From positions 1 through 37,828 of the forward strand of contig MNWN01000013.1 of the NCBI GenBank assembly GCA_001872545.1: a stretch of DNA of 37,828 nucleotides, given 5' to 3'. A model generated the notes under the pieces. The model was not told the DNA's origin and ran no database searches. It saw nothing but the letters and a program-made list of their open reading frames with translations. Source of the stretch: Parcubacteria group bacterium CG1_02_58_44 (GTDB taxonomy: Bacteria > Patescibacteriota > Patescibacteriia > SG8-24). Positions within the stretch are counted from its first letter, which is position 1. The number at the start of each line of letters is the position of its first letter. This document shows, in pieces, positions 32,568 to 37,828 of this stretch. The translations under genes were made by a program, and so were the position numbers.

Positions 32568-32902
32568 GCTGTTGTGGCGAAACTTGAGTCCGCTGTCGTG
32601 TCGTCATTGTCGTACGCGGGATAAAAGATCATGCGTCTGATCCGCTCCCCGAAAGCACAAGTGCCCTTTCCATGCATGCCGTTTCCTTTTTCACAGGGCT
32701 TTTCGTTGTGCGTCAGGGATTCTAGAGGCTTCCCATGACGCACCTCCTTTCCGTGGAAAGTTTTTTGGCCTGCCACGGACTTTATTATGGCATAAAAGAG
32801 CCTTGGACTGAAGTCGGCCGTACGTTATTTCGTTTGCGAAATTTCTGATGTCGGTTCGAGTCGGTAGGTCGGTTCTGCTTTTTGCCTTTCGTGTCGAGAC
32901 GC
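32568..32902. other. Palindrome-rich gap without genes
   Basis: No supported ORF. Several perfect palindromes occur: gtgcgtca-ggga ... tccc-a-tgacgcac (32708-32743), ctttccgtggaaag (32747-32760), ccgtgg...ccacgg (32753-32780) and atttcgtttgcgaaat (32827-32842). On the minus strand ggaggtgcgtcATG looks like a start with Shine-Dalgarno but meets a stop after three codons. Confidence 0.55.
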
Positions 32903-33208
32903 CTAGCCATCCGTCGACAGGCGGATGACGGCTTCCGGGTCGTCGTTCGGCGAGGTGCGGTTTAGGCGTTCGTGGCCGCAGCTGACGCAGCGGTGCAGGA
33001 TGGTCGTCTCGCCGCCGTTCCTGATCTCCAGTCCGACCGGCTCCATCAGTCCGCCGCAGTCGGCCAGCCGGTCGCCGGGATTGACGTCCACATGTCGGCT
33101 CCAGAGACAGCTCGGGCAGTGATTGGTGTAGCCGTTGCCCTGCACGAAGATTCCGCATCGGGTGCAGGTGAAGTCCTCCTTGGTTCGCTGGAATTTCTTG
33201 GTCGGCAT
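32903..33208 (-). CDS. RNHCP domain protein
   Basis: 101 aa from the ATG at 33208 (MPTKKFQRTKEDFTCTRCG); the ORF-track start at 33301 adds residues from the REP-like repeats. It has the RNHCP family pattern: FTCTRCGIFVQGNGYTNHCPSCLWSRHVDVNPGDRLADCGGLMEP, then ILHRCVSCGHERLNRTSPNDDP. Five CxxC or single Cys positions imply one or two zinc sites. The R of the naming motif is T here (TNHCP). The family's biochemical role is not established. It is isolated from other genes. Confidence 0.85.
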   Translation of the reverse strand: MPTKKFQRTKEDFTCTRCGIFVQGNGYTNHCPSCLWSRHVDVNPGDRLADCGGLMEPVGLEIRNGGETTILHRCVSCGHERLNRTSPNDDPEAVIRLSTDG

Positions 33209-33262
33209 GGGTGTCGGGCTAGATCGTGTCGTTGGCCTGATTGTGCCGGAACGCTCGGATGA

Positions 33263-33437
33263 TGTCGATCCGGGATCCAGAAAAAACATGTCACTGTCCA
33301 TTCAAAGAATGTCATCCCGGAACCAAGACTCTTCTTATTATGTCATCCCGGAATTGCGAGCGCAGTGAGCAATATCCGGGATCCAGGGATCCGAGCTTTT
33401 CTGCTTCTGGGTTCCGGATCAGGTCCGGGGCGACAAA
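33263..33437. repeat. REP-like palindrome cluster (TCATCCCGG/CCGGGATCC type)
   Basis: Units visible: gatccgggatccag (33269), gtcatcccggaacc (33312), gtcatcccggaattgcgagc..gagcaatatccgggatccagg (33341-33387, a hairpin) and cttctgggttccggatcagg with tccgggg (about 33401). Such palindromes are dispersed repeats in many bacteria. A related copy lies at 34458. Confidence 0.7.
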
Positions 33438-33467
33438 GGTGTTTAATGACGACTTTTACGCAAATTC

Positions 33468-33498
33468 AAAAAGCACCGGCCGAACGGCTAGTGCTTTT
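33468..33498. terminator. Bidirectional terminator hairpin
   Basis: aaaagcac / gtgctttt with inner gccg-aa-cggc pairing. Symmetric A and T runs suit both directions. On the minus strand it would end the alanine-rich gene. Two more perfect stems without T-run lie between it and that gene: ggggag/ctcccc (33505-33527) and atcctgccg/cggcaggat (33533-33561). Confidence 0.7.
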
Positions 33499-33608
33499 GA
33501 AAGTGGGGAGTGTGGTGGGCCCTCCCCGGATTATCCTGCCGAACTTTGCGTCCGGCAGGATTGTTTGGGTTGCCCGGGGTCGCTACTCCCGGGGTGGGGG
33601 GGCGGCGT

Positions 33609-34175
33609 CTAGGCGGCGCGGCGGAAGCCGCCGCGGCCTTGACGACCCTTCTTCAGAAGGGTCGTCTCCTCGCGGTCGAGGAGGGCGAGTCCCCCCCAGC
33701 CGACGATACGAGCCGCGTCGCCCCGCCCGAGCGGGGAGGCGGCGATTCGCCGCTCCTCCTCGGCCTCCCTCTCCGAGGCCGCCTCGGCCTCGGAGAGGGA
33801 GCGGTTGGCAACCTTCTCGGCCGCGCGGGCCGCACGGGCCGCGCGGTGGGCCGACGAGAAGGCGGCCGACCAGATAGCGGGGAGACCTTCTGCCTGCTTG
33901 GCGCGGTTCCCGGCTTTGTTGGCGGCCTTGGCCGCCTTGAAGGCCTCCTCGGCCGCCCGGCGGGCGACCTTCCGGTCGGCCTCGGCCCCGATGGCCTCGG
34001 CCTCCTCGGCCGCCTTGCCGGCGGCGATGGCCGCCTCGACCGCCGCCGCGAGGGCGGCGATGCCGGTCAGCGGTGCCGCCGGCTTGGGGGCCGGCGGCTG
34101 GGCGGTCGCGCCCAGGTCCCCCTTGTTGTGGTCCAGGGCGGCGGTGCGGGGGGCGGTGGCGGTGGTGGCGGTCAT
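33609..34175 (-). CDS. Alanine-rich helical protein, foreign-looking
   Basis: 188 aa from the ATG at 34175, chosen because ggaggag lies 7 nt before it, the best Shine-Dalgarno in the window. A sampled line (33781-33840) is 78% GC by count, far above the operon line counted at 60%. Composition is about a third Ala with Glu, Lys and Arg (AAEEAFKAAKAANKAGNRAKQAE, HRAARAARAAEKVANRSLSEAEAASEREAEEERR), a long amphipathic or coiled-coil helix. The N-terminus is Thr/Ala/Pro-rich and the end is GRQGRGGFRRAA. It lies between REP-like repeats and close to two insertion sequences. Not recognised; transfer from a GC-rich source is an inference. The 279-aa plus-strand ORF here is a GC-rich shadow. Confidence 0.55.
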   Translation of the reverse strand: MTATTATAPRTAALDHNKGDLGATAQPPAPKPAAPLTGIAALAAAVEAAIAAGKAAEEAEAIGAEADRKVARRAAEEAFKAAKAANKAGNRAKQAEGLPAIWSAAFSSAHRAARAARAAEKVANRSLSEAEAASEREAEEERRIAASPLGRGDAARIVGWGGLALLDREETTLLKKGRQGRGGFRRAA

Positions 34176-34773
34176 GTCAAACTCCTCCGGGGCCATGCTC
34201 TCTCGAGCCGAAGCCCCTGCAAAAAACCTCACAATTTCCGCGCTAACGGGCGCGGCACCATGCGTCTCCCGGATGGGATACACATTCGCTGGGACGACAC
34301 TGCGTCTCACGTTTCCCAGCTAGCCTTAGCCCTTTGGGGGCAGGTTTAGGCCTTACCTTTTGAGCCGGAGGTATTTCCCCCGGCGCTATATCTTCAAACC
34401 CGTCCTTTCAGACAGGCAGCAGAATGAATCCAATAATCCGTATCCTTCTTCTTTGTCATCCCGGAAATCGCGTCAGCAATGATCCAGCGATCGATCTTTT
34501 TGCTTCTGGGTCCCGGATCAGGTCCGGGACGACAGGACAACAGTCTATAGATTGGATACCTATTTGATTCACTCCGCTGCCCGCCTTGCGACGGGCAACA
34601 TTCAAGGTGCAGCCTTCATACGTCCGGCCTCTCGACCGGGCGACGGAGGTCAATTTCCGCCGGCGTCGCCTTGGCGACATCTTCGGAAACCGGCCCCCCT
34701 CTCGTTCGTTGGTTCTTCAGCCTGACGGGTCACTATAGCACGTCCGGACGAGTTTGTCAAGAGTGGCAGTACA
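34176..34773. other. Gene-free stretch with palindromes left of the IS1595 element
   Basis: Contains ccgcgc/gcgcgg (minus strand, about 34238-34255), a REP-like unit, gcccg..cgggc and cgtcgccttggcgaca hairpins, and short AT-rich parts. The ORF at 34456 (-) has no family features. I see no gene. Confidence 0.5.
34458..34536. repeat. Second REP-like palindrome unit
   Basis: gtcatcccggaaatcgc at the left and cttctgggtcccggatcagg tccgggacgac at the right. The right part matches 33401-33433 with few changes. The two clusters bracket the alanine-rich gene. Confidence 0.65.
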
Positions 34774-35660
34774 GGGCTCTTGTCAACGACTTGGAACAGC
34801 GGCTAGACAGGTTTGCAGATAGGTTAGCGGGGAATCGAACAGTTCAGGTGCGTTGAACCGGGCCTCGAATTCGCGCAGGAAGGTCGGCAGCCAGTGACGA
34901 TTCCGGAAGTGATGCCAGGTCCGGCGGATGAACCGCTTCAGCATGGACCAGATGCACTCGGCTAGGTTAGTCGGTCCGAAGTGGAACTCCGAATGATTGC
35001 ACGTCACGTGCTGGTAGCCGAAGAACGAGTCGATACCCTCGTAGAACTGGGCTCCGTCAGTGCAGACGATTGACCCCCGGACGACGTGCTCCAGCAGGAA
35101 GCGGTCGGTGGTCTCCTGCATGCGGTTAGGTATGCGGCGGACCACGATCTTGCGGGTGTCGCGACACCAGGCACCGATGGCAATCCGCTGGTTGCCGGTC
35201 TTCCGGCGTCCGAGAAAACTCTCGTCAACCTCCACGGTTCCGCTGAGTTGTGGGCTCTCGTAGACGAGATTGTACCTAAACCTGCGGTACCAGCGGCGCA
35301 CGGTGACGTGGCTGAGGCCGGACACCTCGACCGCCACGCCGAACGGGTAGCGGCGCTGCCAGCACAACAGAAGCGTCCAGAGTTGGCGGTACGTCACCTT
35401 CATGCACGACAGCCACGACGCGCTCGTCGCGCTGAACGGGCGCCGGCACCTGGGGCAGCGGTACCTGCCCTCGGACCTCCTGACGCGCGACGATCCGCAT
35501 CTCGGGCAGTGCGGCCGCGTGCCGAACGCGGCGCGCCTGACAAGGGTGCGGCACCTTGACTCCGACGGGATCTGATTTAGCATGGACATGGGACAGTCTG
35601 GTTAGGTTGCTTGGTCACACAAACATTCTAGCCGCTGTTCCATTTTGATTCTAAGAGCCC
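34774..35660 (-). mobile_element. IS1595-type insertion sequence
   Basis: 887 bp bounded by 34-bp inverted ends (34774-34807 and 35627-35660): the inner 16 bp (tctagccgctgttcca) and outer 8 bp (aagagccc) match exactly, 10 bp between them differ. An imperfect 8-bp flank pair CAGTACAG/CAGTATAC could be the target duplication (6 of 8). One intact transposase gene fills it, so it may be active or recently so. Confidence 0.9.
34783..35589 (-). CDS. IS1595-family transposase (ISXO2-like)
   Basis: 268 aa. N-terminal zinc ribbon (CPRCGSSRVRRSEGRYRCPRC), then an HTH-like part (GVAVEVSGLSHVTVRRWYRRF) and the DDE domain: first Asp in GTVEVDESFLGRRK, second in SIVCTDGAQFYEG, final Glu in NLAECIWSMLKRFIRRTWHHFRNRHW. 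All catalytic residues are present. The start MSMLNQ has a second Met two codons in. The stop lies 9 bp inside the left inverted repeat. Cut-and-paste transposition is the expected activity. Confidence 0.9.
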   Translation of the reverse strand: MSMLNQIPSESRCRTLVRRAAFGTRPHCPRCGSSRVRRSEGRYRCPRCRRPFSATSASWLSCMKVTYRQLWTLLLCWQRRYPFGVAVEVSGLSHVTVRRWYRRFRYNLVYESPQLSGTVEVDESFLGRRKTGNQRIAIGAWCRDTRKIVVRRIPNRMQETTDRFLLEHVVRGSIVCTDGAQFYEGIDSFFGYQHVTCNHSEFHFGPTNLAECIWSMLKRFIRRTWHHFRNRHWLPTFLREFEARFNAPELFDSPLTYLQTCLAAVPSR

Positions 35661-35730
35661 AGTATACAGCATGACTCTAAACCGTTGCAGTTTAAGGCTA
35701 AAAGCCTTGTTACTTACTCTACTCATAGGC

Positions 35731-35759
35731 TTGACAAAACAGCCAAAACATGATAGTTT
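35731..35759 (+). promoter_or_regulatory. Promoter of the candidate RNA
   Basis: Consensus TTGACA (35731-35736), a 17-nt spacer and TAGTTT (35754-35759). Transcription would start near 35766. Confidence 0.6.
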
Positions 35760-35765
35760 ATTTTG

Positions 35766-36112
35766 TTCGGCAGCTGTTGCCGACAGGGAAGGTCGCCGCA
35801 AGTAATCGCGACACAATAACACGACCGAAAGCAAAGGGATGACGTCGTTTAGCAGTAAACTATGTCCCTTGCGGTGCACCGGCTGCCGTTCCCGTTGGGG
35901 AGAAAGCCGAATTCGATACAGGTCGATTGGTCATCGGCCCAGCACTATATGACCGCCGTTGCGAGGTTGACGGCGCGGGTGCGGTCGGCGAACAGCCGTC
36001 CGTGACTCGTCGAAACCCGCCGCCATTCCGGGAGAAGGCATGAACCCGGATAGTCGCCGGACGATAAACGGACTTTCTTAAAAGCGCTGGCCTAAGGTCG
36101 GCGTTTTTTTTT
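35766..36112 (+). ncRNA. Candidate structured non-coding RNA, about 345 nt
   Basis: A promoter and a strong terminator enclose about 345 nt with no convincing ORF. Many perfect stems occur in order: tcggca/tgccga (first 20 nt), gtcgc/gcgac, aaggga/tccctt enclosing gttta-gcag-taaac, gccga/tcggc, gaccgc/gcggtc enclosing gccgt/acggc, and ccggg/cccgg, then the terminator. The size fits tmRNA or RNase P RNA, but I find neither the tRNA-like ends of tmRNA nor the conserved P4 sequences of RNase P. A 37-codon ORF inside (MTSFSSKLCPLRC..) is probably chance. It lies between the two insertion sequences. Confidence 0.5.
36085..36112 (+). terminator. Strong terminator of the candidate RNA
   Basis: cgctggcc / ggtcggcg pair over 8 bp (two wobble pairs) with loop taa, then nine T. 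Confidence 0.9.
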
Positions 36113-36191
36113 GCCAAAAAAGTGTCCTGAGTGAAGGTCACTGGACCGTACATGGGCTTGACAAGGACAGTATTTTCTGGCTTAATGGGAG

Positions 36192-37188
36192 CTAAGTGAC
36201 ATTTCGTGTTGGTTTTTTCAGCCTGAAATGGAGGTACCACGACACCAGCGCCAGACGCTGGTGTTTTGATATCCCACGATGCGAGCGCAGCAGCTCCTTG
36301 ATCCGGCTGTTGAGTCCGCCCTCCACGTGATTCGACGTCCTGGGAACCGAGGGGTCGTCGACGTAGCGGAACAGGTCCGGCGCGGCGTTCCTGAGCGGCG
36401 ACCTGACGGCCCGCAGCCTCCGGTGCGTGTGCCACCAGCCGCGCTCGCCGTACGTGCGCTCCTTCAGGAAGTCGCCGTACCCCAGTTCCCACTCGCGCAG
36501 CGACCGGAGCCAGGCGTCCCGCTGCCGCGGCATGCGGATTCAACAGCAGCGCTGAGACGAGCTGACGGAGCTCTCGGCCGGCGTCGGTCTTGGGGTTCCG
36601 CGTCAGCCAGGCCATGGCCTGCCGGTGCACGTGCACGACGCAGCGCTGCACCTTCGCGCGGGGAAAGACCTCCCGGACCGCCTTGAGGAGCCCCTTCTGG
36701 CCGTCGCCGACCACGCAGCAGGGGTTCGCCCCACGCCCCTCCTGAGGCTCAGGAAAAACTCCCTCCAGGCCCAGCAGCGTTCCCTGTCCGCGAAAGCCCA
36801 GCCGACGGGGCTCGACGTCGCGGGGTCGCCCGCCAGCAGCGCCACCGACTCCATCTTCACGACGGACACCCCGTCGACGACCAGCGTCCGCGAACGTACG
36901 CGGAAGGACGGCCGCGGCGGACTCGACCAGAACGGCTCGAACCACCGGATGACGGTGCGCCGGGTCACGCCGGCCGAAGATGCGGCCTCCGATGCCGTGG
37001 ACTTGCCGGTCAGCCAACGCTCGAACAGGCGCATCCTCTTCGCCTCGACGAGGTCATCCCTGGCACGGATGCCCGTCCCGGAGCATTCGCCGCATCGGTA
37101 TCGCCGGCTTCCCTTGGCGGTTTTGCCCCACCTGACCATGGCGTGCCCGCATTCGGGACACCTCTTTTTTTTGAAGATTAATCCCCAT
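36192..37188 (-). pseudogene. IS1249-like transposase with three frameshifts
   Basis: Reading from 37188: MGINLQKK, a shift at the A8 run (37170s), then KRCPECGHAMVRWGKTAKGSRRYRC zinc ribbon and the HTH/DDE start (DGVSVVKMESVALLAGDP) in the frame of ORF 36603-37139. Near 36740 it shifts to the frame of ORF 35860-37017 (NPCCVVGDGQKGLLKAVREVFPRAKVQRCVVHVHRQAM). Near 36530 it shifts again to ORF 36192-36533, whose WWHTHRRLRAVRSPLRNAAPDLFRYVD and SNHVEGGLNSRIKELLRSHRGISKHQRLALVSWYLHFR is the IS1249 C-terminus. The stop codon overlaps the left inverted repeat. Inactive unless frameshifting is programmed. Confidence 0.88.
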
Positions 37189-37198
37189 CGGGATTAAT
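37177..37198. repeat. Perfect 9-bp hairpin over the transposase start
   Basis: attaatccc / gggattaat with loop catc. The ATG of the transposase on the minus strand lies in the loop, so the hairpin could hide the start codon in mRNA; such structures block read-in translation in some insertion sequences. Confidence 0.6.
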
Positions 37199-37317
37199 TG
37201 TTTGCCGTTTACTGCCGTATTTAGACAAAAAAAAGACATTTCACCAACACGAAATGTCACTTAGCTCGCCGAGACAGATTGCGGAGGCAGGAGGCTCGGA
37301 GCTTCTTCGCTCAACCA

Positions 37318-37343
37318 ACCAAAAAATCGGCCTTGTAGCCGAT
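37318..37343 (-). terminator. Terminator after tRNA-Val
   Basis: On the minus strand atcggc / gccgat pair with a 6-nt loop followed by TTTTTT, 9 nt beyond the tRNA CCA. Confidence 0.8.
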
Positions 37344-37351
37344 CTCTTGGA

Positions 37352-37428
37352 TGGTGGGCGGCAGAGGAGTCGAACCTCTGACCTTCACAATGTCAATGTG
37401 ACGCTCTAACCAACTGAGCTAGCCGCCC
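37352..37428 (-). tRNA. tRNA-Val (GAC)
   Basis: Complete cloverleaf with encoded CCA. Acceptor GGGCGGC/GCCGCCC, D arm GCTC/GAGC, anticodon stem TCACA/TGTGA around TTGACAT (anticodon GAC), T arm AGAGG-TTCGACT-CCTCT. The terminator and promoter are both visible, so it is a stand-alone gene. Confidence 0.95.
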
Positions 37429-37463
37429 GATAATCGATGCGTTCTCGATGTTCGACGATTGCC

Positions 37464-37492
37464 AATATACAGACCGGCGACGGATTTGGCAA
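37464..37492 (-). promoter_or_regulatory. Promoter of tRNA-Val
   Basis: On the minus strand TTGCCA, a 17-nt spacer and TATATT, 36 nt upstream of the tRNA 5' end. Confidence 0.7.
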
Positions 37493-37586
37493 GTCCCGTC
37501 GGACTCGGATGTGGGGCGACTTCTGGCGGTTGTTTTGGGTCAGTTTCACCTTTTCCGTTTGGAATTGTTTTTTCTTCCGGTGAGCC

Positions 37587-37655
37587 ATGTACAGTACACC
37601 TCCGGGGGTGACACTCGGGTACGCCAAGGGTTACGAAGGTGTACCGTGTCACCCG
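37587..37655. repeat. Inverted words before the right-edge transposase
   Basis: gtacacct and aggtgtac, and gggtgacac and gtgtcaccc, are two sets of inverted words interleaved in about 65 bp. They may be the end of an insertion sequence beginning TGTACAG, or binding sites. Only one end is in the window. Confidence 0.4.
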
Positions 37656-37656
37656 T

Positions 37657-37828
37657 ATGCCAGGATCAACATTGTCAGCCCCAAAGGAGATGCGTTTCCG
37701 CTGGTACCGTCAGGTGGAGACGGAGAGGAGAACCGTAGTCGAGACCTGCCGGATATTCGGCATCAGCCGCAAGACGTACCACAAGTGGTGCCGCCGGGAC
37801 CACGGCTGGGAGCCCGGGGTGCGACACC
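37657..37828 (+). CDS. Partial helix-turn-helix transposase/integrase (IS481/IS3-like), cut by window edge
   Basis: 57 codons are visible, open to the edge. MPGSTLSAPKEMRFRWYRQVETERRTVVETCRIFGISRKTYHKWCRRDHGWEPG contains the HTH VVETCRIFGISRKTYHKW, which is the N-terminus of IS481/IS3 orfB-type transposases. The start gtATG follows the inverted words above. The remaining rve domain would lie to the right. Whether it is intact cannot be seen. Confidence 0.65.
   Translation, partial: MPGSTLSAPKEMRFRWYRQVETERRTVVETCRIFGISRKTYHKWCRRDHGWEPGVRH

Larger units (their letters stand above)
36189..37267 (-). mobile_element. IS256/IS1249-type insertion sequence, decayed
   Basis: 1079 bp with perfect 25-bp inverted ends at 36189-36213 and 37243-37267 (starting GAGCTAAGTGACATTTCG). 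No direct repeat is seen at the flanks (cttaatgg versus gccgagac), so it may have recombined or the duplication has decayed. The transposase gene inside is frameshifted. Confidence 0.88.

Noticed and set aside
33510-34349. 279-aa plus-strand ORF over the GC-rich region
   Set aside because: Very Gly/Arg/Leu-rich shadow of a 78% GC stretch; the minus strand has a good Shine-Dalgarno and a more protein-like sequence.
35766-36112. Reading the structured unit as tmRNA or RNase P RNA
   Set aside because: No tRNA-like acceptor with CCA, no tag reading frame, and no GGAAAGTCC/AGAACCCGG P4 pair in the right places; a GAACCCGG near the 3' end alone is not enough.
1-37828. CRISPR array or defence system
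   Set aside because: No regularly spaced repeats and no cas, restriction or toxin-antitoxin pair could be recognised on either strand.

Overview
The window reads as a bacterial chromosome of the candidate phyla radiation (Patescibacteria) type. The seen basis is: a compact S10-spc ribosomal operon with no L30 (rpmD) gene between S5 and L15, a zinc-ribbon S14, long low-complexity tails on several ribosomal proteins, a short AspRS, very short leaders and few Shine-Dalgarno sites. UGA is used as a stop, so the code is the standard bacterial one. Lineage below phylum level cannot be set from the sequence alone.

Layout. 1-1235: a hypothetical gene and the promoter/leader of tuf. 1236-14066: tuf, rpsJ, an unexplained 755-bp gap, then rplC-D-W-B, rpsS, rplV, rpsC, rplP, rpmC, rpsQ, rplN-X-E, rpsN, rpsH, rplF, rplR, rpsE, rplO and secY, closed by a terminator. 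14220-17889: a presenilin/signal-peptide-peptidase-like membrane protease, adk, map, ruvX and recO. 18026-25537: asnS, a membrane-anchored propeller-like protein, aspS, a YbaK-like deacylase with a histone-like tail, scpA, scpB, a D,D-carboxypeptidase and a small membrane protein. 25538-27535: tRNA-fMet, tRNA-Met and tRNA-Leu with two odd half-tRNA duplications and two small genes. 27622-32504: parA-parB, a secreted FG-GAP/L,D-transpeptidase with a probable frameshift in its signal peptide, two hypotheticals and a TrmB-like regulator. 32505-37828: an accessory region with palindromes, an RNHCP gene, REP-like repeats, a foreign-looking 78% GC alanine-rich gene, an intact IS1595-type element, a promoter-to-terminator unit that looks like a structured non-coding RNA, a frameshifted IS256/IS1249-type element, tRNA-Val and the start of another transposase-like gene.

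How it works together. The first 17 kb is information processing (ribosome, translocon, N-terminal Met removal, recombination repair). The middle joins tRNA charging and editing with chromosome segregation (ScpAB, ParAB) and peptidoglycan remodelling (DacA, L,D-transpeptidase). The right end is where mobile DNA has collected. The least explained items are the 35731-36112 RNA candidate, the paired Met-tRNA half duplications, the S10-L3 gap and the presenilin-like gene next to secY.
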